From: Hydra vulgaris
Lineage: Eukaryota > Cnidaria > Hydrozoa > Anthoathecata > Hydridae
Direction of reading: 5' to 3'
DNA length: 64,000 bases
NCBI RefSeq assembly: GCF_038396675.1
Contig: NC_088932.1
Coordinates: 24,394,501-24,458,500 of the forward strand
The notes beneath the pieces are model-generated. The model ran no database searches. It saw only the letters and a program-made list of their open reading frames with translations, and was not told the DNA's origin. The translations under genes were made by a program, and so were the position numbers. Each line of letters starts with the position of its first letter. Position 1 is the first letter of the stretch. Below, in pieces: positions 38,214 through 50,904 of the stretch.

Positions 38214-41096
38214 CCTTATATAGAAACTATATTATCTTAATTCTATTATGAGTTGGAAAAAAATTAATTAATTCAAATAAATAATACAAAATAAATAAAT
38301 ACAAAAAATAAATACAATAAAATAAATACAAAAAAAATAAATACAACAGTTGTTTCAAAACGTTTCATGATTAAAAAATTTAAAACTGACTTTTTAACAA
38401 AATAAGTTAATATGGATGACAATAATCGTTATTGAACAACTATTTTTAAAAAATTATGAAAAATTCATTAAAATAAAATTATTCGAAAAATGCCTTAAAA
38501 ATGATATACGCTAATGGGCATTAATGAAATTTGGAAATCAAGAAACATTCAACGAGTAAATTGATATTTAAAGTGCTTTGAAGCTTATAAGCTTCCGTTC
38601 TATAAAATATTAAGTTTGTGGAAATCACTTGATACACTTTTTCTATGTACATGTCAAATTTTAATATTCTTTATAATGCTTCTAGACAGAATTTCTAGTC
38701 TAGAATTTCACAATAAACGCCTTACCTGATCTTCGAAAAAAAGGTTTTATCAATCACAAAGTTTCATCACAAACAGCACTATTATAAGAGAAATCTATCA
38801 CAACAATTCATATGCCTACAGGAAAGGTGATTATACAAGAATGAATGCAGCACTAGAGCGTATAGACCCCATTTTAAGGAGTTTGCGGGAAAATTGGCCA
38901 ATGAGTGTTATGAAATCTTCTTTGAAAAATGTAACAGCATATGTCAGCACAACTTGATAGATTTTTATTATAAATTTTGTGAAATTTATTTAACTCTAGT
39001 TTTTTTTATATATAATTTTGATTTTTAACAAACTGTAAATTATACAAAATAAAATAAAGATTAGTGTATGCTTTCATAACGCATATATAAGCATTTATGT
39101 GTTTCGCAGGTTTACATATACGCCAGCCTTATGGATGAAAAAGGAGTTCAAGACTTGTCAAAATAATTACTCTGTTTCCCCCTAGAATCTTTGCCTATAA
39201 GGCAACTGTATCTTCATTTTATGCACACTCGCAGAAATCACCAATAACCTTGAGTCCTTTTTCGGGGCAATAATTTGTTACTACTAATTGTTTAATAAAA
39301 TTTTTTGCAATTCGATAATCTTGGAAAAACTTACGCTCTTATAGGTTTATCTTGTAAATTTATTATTCTTGATTGTTTATTAGTCCTAATACATTTAAAA
39401 AAAAACTAAGACCATGGCCCAATTGAAAAATAAAAAAAAATTGAAGAACTTAATGTCAAAAACTTTGGTTTCCAAATTTAAAAAACTTGGCCTTGGAGTA
39501 GAAAAAAAGTTTCTTTCAGAATTAACTTTGCTTGATTAAATATTTCTGATTTGATGTAGGTAGATCAATAGGCCAATCAAAAAAAGTATGGTTTGAGTAA
39601 TCAATATTCTTGAAAATTCAGCTTGAAAACGTTTAAAAATAGGTTTATCTGAACTCTTGCTATCTCCTCGTAATGCGGTAAATGCATGTTTGATATGTGG
39701 CTTGTTGTAATAATGGTAACGTGCTAGTCAAAAGAGAGATCTCTTTAACTCAATTTCGATTAAAGTTGCTTGCTTCTCAAAGCATATACCAAAAATGTTT
39801 TTCAAAGTTTTTCATATTTGCACGAGTTTCACGGCCGCATCACAATGAATTTTACCTGTTGAATCTTTAATTAAATACCAATAATTTTTGACCTACAAAT
39901 AAAAGTTTTTTGCATACTATACATAGTATATAAATAAACAAATAAGTGCAAATAAATTATGTGAATAATTACCTCTTATAAGAACTGCTACACTTTCTTC
40001 ATAATGAGCTGTCTAAAGATAAAAGCTTCGAATCCCATTGCAAAATGACAAATTTTTTTTTTATTTTTTTTTTAATAGCAAGTAAAAGCTTTTTTAAAAT
40101 TAAATCCATAAATGTAACATACAATACTTATGTTTGTCTACATACAAACATCAATAATGTATGAAGTTTACATTTTTTAAATATTATTTTTTAACTGTTA
40201 TAAATATCAATGCAAATTACTAATCAGAGAAAAAAGATAAGTTATAGATAGTAATGTTTTTCAAGGCAAGCAAATTAAAGGACTGTTATAGAAATGGTTT
40301 TAAAAAAACAAAAAATTAATTAAAATAAAACTTAATTAACATAAAAATAAAGTAATTTAGTATACAATTGCTGTACATTAATAAAGAATAACATATTTTC
40401 TGATGATAGTGTTGAAGGGGTTGAGGTGAGGAAGGGAGGGATGATATCTGGTATTATACGAATAACTCTGAAAATTTTTTAAAGCATCATAACGCCTTAA
40501 TTTTTTTTTTGATAAAGTGGCAAACATCATAGTTGAACAAACAGTACAGGATAGATAATGGTAAATTAGTTAAGTTTGCTAATTAACAGATAAAGTATGT
40601 CACTTTTTTAAGATTAATATCAGAAGTTTGTGCGATGCGAGTACTTCAATAAGAAGTTGTTTAAACGATCCAAAAATTTTTGTCACATATGCAGAAAAAA
40701 GGTGTTACACAAATGCAAAAAAAAAATATCAAAGTTTGTCAAAAATACTTTCTTGGTGTATCTTGAATAAAAAAGAAAAGTCTAAGGTAATCTAAATGTA
40801 TTTATAATTCTTGAGTTAAATATTTCAAGTGGAAAAGGTCACAAAAGACTTTTAAAACTATAACATTAACACAAAACCATCTTAATAATTTTTAAATTTG
40901 TAGTGTCAACTAAATAGGCAGTAACGCTTAAAAATAAGTTAAATGACATAGGTACTACTTGTGTCCACTGCAGCTTATATAGCATATATCGGAGTTTTAA
41001 GCATATACAGCATTTACCTGAGTTTTCAGTTTTTTAAAATATCTGGACTTTTTGTATAAGTTAATAAGAAGCAAAGATCAGAAGAAGAAACAATAA
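38214..41096. other. Long non-coding stretch with a possible coding scar
   Basis: Contains simple aaataaatac repeats at 38260-38350. A plus-strand trace at about 38790-38955 (REIYHNNSYAYRKGDYTRMN, then ALERIDPILRSLRENWP) reads like protein but I do not recognise it. The rest is non-coding. Confidence 0.4.
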
Positions 41097-41310
41097 CCCA
41101 GATAGCAAGCTTACATTTGCCCAACGTTGAAAGTCGAAGTTGGCCCAATGCAGGTTTGATCATTGTTTAGGCATTGGCCTAACGTTGTACACAGCATTGG
41201 CCCAACGTTGTATACAATATTGACCTAACGTTGTATACAAAATTGGCCCAATATCGTATGTAACATTGGACCAATGCTGCATGCAAGATTAAGCAAATGT
41301 TATTATAAAT
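41097..41310. repeat. Inverted terminal region with about 23-bp subterminal repeats (left)
   Basis: Starts cccagatagcaagcttacat at 41097. It is followed by four to five imperfect direct repeats built on attggcccaacgttgtatac. Its first 33 bases are the reverse complement, with two or three mismatches, of 62249-62281. This is the style of a DNA-transposon end with subterminal binding sites. Confidence 0.75.
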
Positions 41311-41814
41311 TAGCTCTATACCGAATTCAACAACAAATTTTGCATATTGGCCTAACATTTAATTGACTGCCTAAGCCATGCTTATTTGACTACAGAGCTT
41401 CTGCAAAAAAATTAGTCGTTTGCTTAATTATGCACCATAGAAACATAACAAATTGAAAGTAAATGGGTAATGTGAAATTGAAACTGAAAAAATAACTTTT
41501 CTAAACCACTTATTAATAGTAACATATGCAATCAACATATTTCCTCTCCCAGCATAGTTTAATTTTACAGCTAGACCATTTTAACTATTCTTAGTAAATA
41601 ACATATACAATTTCCTTCATCCAATTTGTCCCAAATAATTAACCGGCAAAAATATACGACTTAGCACTAATTAAAGTTACTTTTCGTTAGACTTATATTA
41701 ATACAAAATCTCATTTACGAAAAACCTTCAAAGAGTATTTTGTACATAATTTGTATAAAGATATCATACAAAATGTATAAACGGATCATAAATAAATATC
41801 TACCATATGCTTAA
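41311..41814. other. Non-coding AT-rich stretch
   Basis: No coding signal seen. Confidence 0.4.
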
Positions 41815-42960
41815 GTATTTTTCTTGTCTTTTAGTTATTCTTCTAGAGTACTTCAATTCTCTATTGCTTTTAGTAGCAATGATACTCTGTCAGGCAAAAA
41901 GGCATTAATTGACATATCTTTGTCATTCTTTCTAATTATGCTTAAAATTAAATTTGATGTGTTTTGTATTTCACCAAGTTGCACTTCAATGCTTGCCAAT
42001 CATGCCAATAATACATGCATATCTTTAGGAGATACAACTTTAGCTTGAAACAATAAAGTTAATAATATTCTTAAGAAACTATACAACAAATTACATATAA
42101 CATTTAGAATTTATGAAAGTAAATACAACAACCGTTAATAAAGCAAATAAAATTAAAAACAGGCAAATTTTTAATGATAAAAATATATACTAGCTTATGG
42201 ATTCATAATACTTTTATGAATTAAGGAATTTGTTGGTGTGCATTCAATTTCTGGCACTGATACAAAACAGTTCTCGTTAACATTTGAAATATATAATGCA
42301 CTATAAAACAAAAAAATTCATATTAAAACAATGTTTCTCCAATGTTTGTAAAGAATATTAATAATACAACTTTAAAAAATAATATCATCTATAAAAAAAT
42401 TGTATTACCTTAGTTTATTAGATAAGTTTAAATAAACATTTATATAATGAATAATAATGAACAATTAGCAACTGTTTAAACTTTAAACTCATATAAATTT
42501 TATGTTTTCTTTCCTAAGAGTTGATTTCAAATGGATTTCAAAGTTGGTGCAACCTTTGATAAGTTTTAAAATGATCATTAACACTCTGACTTTTTGACTG
42601 TAATATATAAAAAAAACTCTTTAAAAAATTGTCAAAGTTAAAGCTATGAATAAAGATTTCTAATCATCAGACAAAAAGACTTTTGAATTAACTTACCATT
42701 TAATAAATTTTGTTCATTCAACTTTTCAGAGCAAACATTGAACTTCTGCAAAGAGTTTGAAGTTAAAGGTAAATTCCTAAGTTTAATAATATTTTTTGTA
42801 TTATTATATGTAATTGAGGTTAAATCATTACTAAAATAATCTGAAGAATCATTTTTTGTCTCTTCGATCTTTATTTTGGCTGACCATTTTTGCTATCTTC
42901 CTTTTTTGGCTGTAGAGCAGAAGTTTAGCCTTTTGCTAAGTTCAGTCTTGCATCGTTATA
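41815..42960 (-). pseudogene. DUF4806-type gene relic with exon/intron structure
   Basis: Minus strand. One exon (about 42951-42697) carries YNDARLNLAKG, then in a second frame WSAKIKIEETKNDSSDYFSN ... NVCSEKLNEQNLLN. It ends at a good donor, G|GTAAGT, at 42696. A second exon (about 42303-42209, after ttttatag) reads ALYISNVNENCFVSVPEIEC. A third, after tgtttcaag at about 42048, reads AKVVSPKDMHVLLA, VQLGEIQNTSN and FLPDRVSLLLKAIEN, then LEE. The LPDxVSLPLKTIEELDxLE pattern fits DUF4806, a C-terminal domain of uncharacterised cnidarian and insect proteins often found in repeated copies. Stops within exons 1 and 3 and a phase mismatch show decay. Confidence 0.5.
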
Positions 42961-44127
42961 AAAATCCATAAATCAATTCATTAATAAATAAGTTATAACT
43001 AAAGTTAAAGTATAAGCCTAACATTGTTAACTTTTATACGCTAACTAAATATGAACAATATGCAATAATATCAATTAAAAACTAATAAAACGAATAATGT
43101 CTCTTTGCCTAAGAATATATATAGGGTCGTTTTGATTTAAATCAATTGATTTAAATCATGATTTATATTGGACAAATAAATATCATGATTTAAATTGAGT
43201 TTTTTTATTTTATTTGTTTATAATGATTATTTATTGATTTAATCTCATAATTTAATCAATTATTATAGACTAGTTATTGGTCTTATAATAAAATGTCTGG
43301 CAATATTAGAAAGCTCTACATAAGTAGAATTTAGATTCTAGTAACATCACTTTTTGAACGCTGTGTTAATATGTTAGTAGATAGGGTTTTACAATCAAAC
43401 ACAGAAAAAATCAAACAAAAAAAACATATTTAAAATGTAAAACATCAGCTTCTAACAATTGCAATAACACTGTAGTAGTTATATATAAAATTTTATATCT
43501 AATGACACTAGTGAGGTACAATTTGCAGGTTTTATTAATACCTTTATGAACTAAAAATTAAACTATTATGAATAAACTAAGAAAAAATAATTTATTTTTT
43601 TATTCTTATTACTGTATGACATTTCAAATGTTTAATTTTTTTAATAGAGAAGACATTTTAATTGCCTTCTCTATAAAATAAATCAAACATTTGAAATGTC
43701 AATATAGTAATAAGTAATAAATCAAACATTTGAACAGTAATAAGTAAAACAGTAATAAATCAAACATTTGAATGTCAATACAGTAATGAGAATTGAAAAA
43801 AAAAACTGTAACATTTTACACAAAAATAACTTGATTATAGCCTTTATTATTAGATTGATAACATAAATTATAGTAAAATGTTATAAACACATTATTTTAA
43901 TGTAATTAATATTTCCTTATTTAAAAAAAAAAACAGTCAGGAGAACCTCATGAAGTGGACTTCTTATGAGGTAACATTCTAAGATTTTTAAAAGATTAAT
44001 AAATATAGCCTATTTTGTTTATTTTCATAATTAAAAAAAATTGATAAAAAGACAAAATCAAAACTTTACTTTATTTTGTAAAACGATACAGTAATAAAAT
44101 ATCACAATCGCCTAAAATATCACATCA
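42961..44127. other. Non-coding stretch with gatttaaatc repeats and a hairpin
   Basis: gatttaaatc-type motifs repeat at 43137-43265. A hairpin at about 43619-43700 (gacatttcaaatgttt ... aaacatttgaaatgtc, with inner atagagaag/cttctctat) is followed by three imperfect direct copies of aataaatcaaacatttgaa to about 43775. Confidence 0.7.
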
Positions 44128-46351
44128 CCGGTGTCGCGTTAAATAAGTAGACAGTCAGTTATGCTCAAGCGTAACGCCTGCGCAGATACAGCGCAAAGTT
44201 CCGTTAGGTAGGTTAAATCTATCTATCGTTAAATAAGTAGCCTTGTTTCCGTTAGGTATAAACTCAAAAAACAAAAATAATCATGTTTTAAAATTTTTTA
44301 AAATTATATAATTAAAATGCGAGTCTATAATTACTCTGTTGAAGATGTTTAGCAGTCTCTGATGGAATAATAAATTATTATAATAAAAAAGTGTCAACTT
44401 TGTGGTATGTGTATATATAACCGACTATTTAAGTTAAACTTTTATATAATTTATGATTAAGAGTTTATTATTATTGTATATTTTATATTATTTTATGTTT
44501 CTGAAGTTAATTTTATACTATGTCTCGGCATCTCAAAACTCACAGTTGTTTTGGGACTTCCATTTTATGCATTGACTTATTTGTCGATTTTGCTCAGAAC
44601 TATTAGTCAATTTTGTTATGTATTTAAGAGTTGCAATTAAGTATTACTAGAAATACTTATTGAAAACAATCTAAGACCAAATTAACTGTAAATTTATTAT
44701 GGATTTGAATCTAATTTTCAGAAAGTGACCCTAGGTACAGTTTAAAAAAAGCTTATTGTACCTAAGGCCACTAATTTTTAAACCCTTTTACTTGATGGAA
44801 TTTTATTAGTATAAGTCAATATACTTATACTAATACAAAGTAATTAGTATAGAGATGTAATTGTATCAGTTTTGCCTTCTTTAGACAAGTCTGGGGACTT
44901 GAATTTGGGCACTAAAAAATCTGGCTATAGGTACACAAACTTCCCTTAGACCTTATTGAACCTCTTGCCTTAATAAAACTTGAAAAAAATATATTATTAC
45001 AATTACTGATAATTGAAGTAAATATATTGAAAAATTAACAATTTATGCAACTACTTTATTTTATAGATTTTTGGTACTCTTCAAAAAACTCTAAAATTTT
45101 AGATTATTTGATTAAGTCTGCTTATTTTCCTTAAAACAATCAATGAGAAAAAGGTTCAGAGTTTAAACTGGTAGTGGTAAAGGTTTAAAAAAAGCTATTT
45201 GTTAATGATAGTATCGTTGTAAAAAGGGGCTGTCGAAGTTCAAAATTTTTCTAAAGTTTTCTTTAAAGTTTGTCAATACAGTCTAAAGACAAGGCCTTAG
45301 ATATTTTAAGAGACTCACCTTGCTGGCTTGATGATACCTTGATTGATATAGCACAAAGTTTGTTTTTGTATCAGTTTTCTAAAATATTTGGGTTTCCAAG
45401 TTTAAAATATCTGGATTTTTTGCATTTTTAGTTGTTTTAATTCATGTGGTTTTTCAGAAAGTTACAGTTGTATGCAAATGATTAATGTTAGAAAATCATA
45501 TTGGGTGTTTCTACGTAATGTGTCCTGATGTTGTTTTACATTGGAAGTGTGTTTAGTTTTATGATTCACTCTTTAATAGTTTAAGTAAAGGTGATGCGCC
45601 ATTGTTAGTGCATAAAGTTGCACATGAAAATGATTGTGATTTTTTCTTAGAAAGAAATGCAATGGTTTTGTGTAGCAGTATCAACCTAAGTTTAGTTATA
45701 TAAAAAGATAATGACATGCGGTAGCATTACCTGAAATGTATTGAGAATGGTAAATTAGAGATGTTTCCTTTTGTTACTGTGTTATACTGTCATAAACAGT
45801 GTGTCTTTAGTACTATCAATGTTGTGAATATATCCTGTTATTTCTACTGTTTTTGTTTTTATGACATATTTGAATATTTAAATTCAATCAATATACATAA
45901 ATATGTTTTTTTTGTTTTTTATTGTTGATTTGTTTATGTACCTTATGTTCTAGTTAATATTTAAAAAATTCATTACTTATTTTATTTTTGTAAGTGTTTT
46001 ATAGATGTCTAAAGTTATACAATTGGCTGATTTAGGTCAACTATTGTTTGTTCTTTATTTTGTTATTGGCATGATGATTTGTTTTGCTCACTTTGTAGTT
46101 GTTTTTTTCTTACTGTCATCAGTTATTCAACTAGGGTTATCGATATAAGATATAGTCAATAGGTACAGTTATTAAAGTCAGTTCTTTATTTACATATATT
46201 TTGTTGCAGTTGCAGTTGATTATAGCTACTATTACAACTACACCAAAAGTAGTATTTAAAAATATGGCTATGTAATTTTTAATTATAATGAGATATTTGA
46301 TCAATTTTTTATAATATATTGTGAAAGTATAGACTATTCTGGCATGTTGAT

Positions 46352-46616
46352 ATATCTTTGATGGGCGGACATAAGAGTATAACTGCATTTTTGACCATTT
46401 AACGATTTATATGAGAAAATGTGTATTGTGTATGCCGGCATCAATGGTTTTAACAGTATAGTTACACCATTCGGTTCAAACAGAATAAAAGTAATAACCC
46501 ATTTCTCAAAATATGACTTCTGTAGCAAAATAATTGGGTTCATAATAATGTTTTTTTGCTCTCCTGAAAAGTTACACTTTTGCAGTTATACTCTTATGTC
46601 CGCCCATCAAAGATAT
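46352..46616. mobile_element. MITE with perfect 36-bp TIRs
   Basis: atatctttgatgggcggaca at 46352 starts a 36-bp arm whose exact reverse complement is 46581-46616. The interior of about 190 bp is non-coding. Target duplication is unclear (AT-rich). Confidence 0.92.
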
Positions 46617-47192
46617 GGCTGTTTTAACATTTTTAACATTTATTTGATTTAAAAATTCAAATCCTTCAATTAGAGTTCATTTTGTAAATCAATTTATTGA
46701 CATACATTAATCAATGCATTTATTAAGTACTATTCTGGCACAAAAGCATTTTTATAATTATTTTATTTATTCGTTGTGATTTTATGATACTATTTATATT
46801 ATACTATATTTCTATTCTATGTAGGCCTGTAATTCCATGTGGAAAAATCAAATTTCTTCCGAAAATGCCCAAGTTTCAACCAAGTTAAATTTTTTCAAAA
46901 GGACTTAAAAACCATGTTGTTTTATTTTGCTATTTATATTGTGTAAGGATGTTATTTTTCTCATTGATGTGTAAGGATATTATTATATTGATTTTATTTT
47001 CCAAATAAAGTTTTAGTGTAGCATGAAGTGTGTCGTTTCTTTAATATCGTTTGTATTTAAAACATTCTCATAGTAAGAAATAGTAAACTAAGTTTAGGTC
47101 ACATTTCATTATTATTGCGCTATGCATACATTAAAATCGCTAAAATCGTCGAATAATACCCGTCTAGGTTGTTATTCAACGGTAGTACAGTA

Positions 47193-47430
47193 GTGGTGTA
47201 GTGGTAGAGCGCTCGCCTCATAATCAAAAAGTTCTGAGTTCGATCGCCACCACGTCCCTGGCAGTACCGCGCTCAACTTGTTTCTCCACGTAGCGATCTT
47301 GATCGTCATGGTTTGTGTTTCGAAGTTACAGAGTTGAGAGAGGGTTGTAACAACAACTAAAGCAGCCTCCTTGACTGTAGTGTCTTTTTCGGCTTTGAGG
47401 AGGTAAATTAACACACAAAAAAAGGCTAGA
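47193..47430 (+). mobile_element. tRNA-derived SINE
   Basis: The head resembles a tRNA gene. The A box tggtgtagtgg (47194-47204) and B box gagttcgatcg (47236-47246) are RNA polymerase III internal promoters. The head starts gtggtgtagtggtagagcg and closes cgccaccac. The loop reads ctcataa, so the source may have been a CAT-anticodon tRNA, but the anticodon stem is disrupted. A GC-rich body follows (gtccctggcagtaccgcgct...), then a short A-rich tail near 47415-47425. It stands out sharply from the AT-rich surroundings. Confidence 0.8.
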
Positions 47431-47694
47431 CACGAATTAATAAATAAGTATCCGTAAACTAACGCATGCGCAGAATATCATTTTGTCTACTTATTTAACG
47501 ATCTACTTATTTAACGTGACACCGGAAAAAGTGAAAACGAGAATGCGCTTTCGACTTATTGCACTTAGAAGTGTATCAAGTACGTCCGAAACATTCAATT
47601 ATTAATGATATATTATATAACTAGATGTCTAATTTCGGTCCGAAAAGTGAAGCCGTGTAAGTGTAACTTTGTATTAGTTAAACGGTTAGTTAGC

Positions 47695-50600
47695 ATTGAT
47701 AAAATGACTAACCACGTAATTTTAATTTTAATTTCATTCTTTGATTTAAAAGCATTATTTAGTTTTATGAGCTTTATTATGCCAATAATAAAGCTCATAA
47801 TTTTGATTTCGGCAAGTTTTAAGGATTTTAATAATATGTGCCAAAATTTAAAACGCTTAAAAAAACATTTTATAAAAAATTTTAACGCTTCAAAAAACGA
47901 AGCGTTTTTTAAAATGCAACTGTCACAAGCTCCACAAACAAAAAAAAAGAAAATCCACAGATGCAGATTGTTTTTCAATTTTAAATAGGAATAAGGAACT
48001 ATTGAACAATTAACTTATAAAGAAGAAACTAATGTGGATCAAACAAATAAATTAAAAATGCAGGTAACTAAGTTGGAAACTGAAATTACGGACTTGAATT
48101 CTAAAAACAAGACTTTAAACACACATTGTAACTTAATAAGTTCTCAATTAGAGGCTATGAGTATTAGGCTAAAACAGGAGGAGCAGTTCCAACTTATTTC
48201 AAAAAAAAAAAAAAATCAAAATAGCACAACGTAAATTTGCATCTGATCGTGCAAAAAATGTGAGATAGCTAGAAAAAGTTAAATTTGAAAAAAATAATGC
48301 TAAAATTAGTAATATAAACCAGAATGGTTGCCAAATTTGCATACATTTTTTAAGCGGTGATAAGGATTTAGCTGTTGTTGATTCTTATTTAGACTATGAC
48401 AACATTGGTTCTTCTGAACTGTTCTGTGGATTTACATTAAGTAATCCACAGAATACACTAGTACAAAGGCCAATAGTTAGGAAAAAGTATACTTAAGTTT
48501 AATTAGGACATGGTAAACCTTATTCTAAGTTAGGTGGACATGCTGTAGCTAGACGATCTAAACTTGCTTTTATATTCCTTCGATTATTAGCTTGTTCAGA
48601 TTTAGAATGTGATTTGTGTATGTTGTTTTGTGATTTTATGTCATGTGAAAAGTCAGTATTTCATTTTTTTGCAAATAAGTTAGGTTTAGTTACTCAGTTA
48701 AGTGTTTCTGATGCAATAGAGTTGCAGAGCCAATTAAGGATGCCCACGGCTGAATTCCGTAGACTAAGACGTATTCTGTGTAATCTTGGTGCAAGGATTC
48801 TCCCATCTGAGCCTAAGATAAGACAAGCACAAGAAATGCGGACAATGCATGTCAGTAAAGAACATGTTACTGTGAAGTCCATGTTGCTTTATCCATCTGC
48901 GAATGAAGCACCATCCATCTGCGAATGAAGCACCTTGTTTAGTATCTATACTGATGGTTAAGAATTTGACAGTTTATATTAAAGAGGTTCATAACAGTCT
49001 TTACGTTCGTGACCACCTTAACTTGGATGTTGGTTTTGGCGAAGAGGTATGGCTATTTTTGCTGGGGATAAGGGTGGAAAGTATATGAAATTCCATTTTG
49101 AAATTGTCAATTCTAAATCATCAGGGTCTGTATATGATGTTCATTTGTTTTGTATGTATCAGGGTTCAGACTGTCGTGAGACTATTGCCTTAATTCTTGG
49201 GCTTTATGCCAACGACGTAAAAAGAATTCAGTTGTCAGATTTTAAGCTAAAAGGCAAAATAGTTAAGTTATTCTTAAGTGGAGATTTTCATTTCATCAAT
49301 GATGTTCTGGGACACCAGGGTTCAGCTGCTAGCTTTCCTAGTTCTACAGACCTAGTTGAGTTGAATTCTCTAAGAAACCATGCTTCTATACCTCACACAC
49401 CTGCTAATTGTAAAATCCTAAGGAGAACAATACAATCTCTAGAAGGTGCTTACAATGAGAACTTGTGTCAAGATAGACAAGGTGGAAACCTAAGGACTCT
49501 AGGTAAGTTTCATAATTCAATTATTGCTCCTGTGATTTTCCCCATAACATCTTTAGATAATGTAGTACCACCTGTCTTGCATATCATGTTAGGAATAGTG
49601 TTAAAACTGTTTAAGTTATTGTTGAAGGAGTGTAGGACTTTAGATTGTCAAGCTGGTACGTCTTTATCTCATTAGGAGGATGTTAAAATGAATTGTGGGC
49701 AGCTAAAAGCGTTGAATATTCTAAAACAGCAGAAGCTTTACGTTTATTAGGTAATCAATTTGTAGACGTTGCAAATCTACAGGCGCGGTGGTTAGCTTTA
49801 AAAGAAAATAATTTTTCTGAATTAGAATTCATATCATTAAACTCCTCCAATAAAAAAAATACTTGTAAACAGCAAGAAATTTGTGCTAGTATCAGGTGTT
49901 TAATTATAAAATATGATTCTAACATTGATTGGGTGCAGTGTGGTTTGTGTCAAAAATGGTTTCATCAATTTTGTGAAATTATTGGTGATTCTGAAAAGAG
50001 TGTATTGTGTGACATAGAAAATTATGCTTGTTTAGTTTGTCAGGGCGAAGATATAGAAGATCTTAATCTGTATATATCTGAAAAAATTTCTTTTTTACGC
50101 GCACAACGCGAACTTTTAGATGTTGAGTGTATTCAATTGCAGATAGAGTGTGAAGATCTAGAAAATATATCCAAACGTAACATGGGGACTCATGAGAAGT
50201 CTCGTAATAAGACCCTTGAAGATATGAAGGTAAAGCGACGAGCTTTTCGTGGTAATGTGTTTGTTGGTAATCATTGTAAAATAGTCTTAAGAAACCACTA
50301 TAAACTTTGTAGTGTTATTGAAGATGAAGCAACTAAAAATAAATTTAAACGTTTGTTTAGTGTTTTTAATAAATTGTAACCTATTCTTCTTAAGCGAAAA
50401 TTTCTTTCTGGTGCAGAAATTACTGACCTTCATCAATATATAAATTTATTTGCTATTGAGTTTCATGCTTGCTTTCCAAAAGAAAGTATTATGGGGAAAA
50501 TGCATGAACTCATTTTTAATGTGCCACTATTTGTAAATTCACATAAAACTATTGGATTGCTGAGTGAAGAGGAGGGAGAGCCTTTGCATAGCAGCGTAAA

Positions 50601-50800
50601 AAAAGAATTAAGACAGTTGCATTCAGTAAGAAATCTGGACCAGAAGCTGCGTCTTTTTTTAAAACGCTTTGAATTGCACAGCAAAGCTGATAGAAAGCTT
50701 CAAGCCTCTAAGATGAGAAAGTGTGTTGTTTATTTGGAGCGTGGCGAAAATTCTTTTTATAGAAAAGGTCTCTCTCTTGTTTGTAGTCATCAAATTTAGT
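47695..50800 (+). pseudogene. Large uncharacterised transposon protein with DKGG core and PHD finger, frameshifted
   Basis: Blocks in order: a basic N-terminus; a coiled coil (about 48034-48170, KMQVTKLETEITDLNSKN); CMLFCDFMSCEKSVFHFFAN and MPTAEFRRLRRILCNLGARI (48614-48880). AIFAGDKGGKYMKFHFEIVN (49049 on) and FLSGDFHFINDVLGHQGSAA (about 49270) follow; the two aspartates could be part of an RNase H-like active site. Then come NVVPPVLHIMLGIVLKLF, a PHD-like finger DWVQCGLCQKWFHQFC ... YACLVC (about 49925-50040), a second coiled coil, and GKMHELIFNVPLFVNSHKTI ... RFELHSKADRKL (50491-50730). I recall similar multi-copy cnidarian proteins but cannot name a family. Stops, frameshifts and a 22-bp duplication at 48891-48934 break the frame. 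Confidence 0.55.
48891..48934. repeat. 22-bp tandem duplication causing a frameshift
   Basis: Two exact copies of a 22-base unit starting atccatctgcgaatgaagca. Because 22 is not a multiple of 3 the frame changes here and the upstream frame hits TGA at 48926. Confidence 0.97.
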
Positions 50801-50904
50801 TTAAATATTCTAAAATGATTAAAAAAAACAATAAAAAACAATAGATCCTTGATTTATAAATTGAATAATTTTATTCAGTTAAAGTATGTCTGTAATGTTT
50901 GTTT

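Larger units (their letters stand above)
44128..47525. mobile_element. 3.4-kb TIR-bounded element without a recognisable transposase
   Basis: The left end ccggtgtcgcgttaaataag (44128) and the right end, complementary, finishing cgtgacaccgg (47525), form TIRs of about 25 bp with one mismatch. Each end also holds a second copy of gttaaataagtag (44227 on the left, complement at about 47484 on the right). The interior is AT-rich and non-coding apart from a MITE (46352-46616) and a SINE (47193-47430), so this is probably a non-autonomous element that later received insertions. No clear target duplication. Confidence 0.65.

Noticed and set aside
41824..42048. 74-codon plus-strand frame
   Set aside because: It is the antisense of the DUF4806-like exon, whose minus-strand reading fits a known pattern better.
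47193..47255. A functional tRNA gene
   Set aside because: A and B boxes are good but the anticodon arm does not pair properly, and the head is followed by a SINE-like body rather than a terminator.
47172..47414. 80-codon minus-strand frame
   Set aside because: It is the complement of the tRNA-derived SINE and has no protein signature.
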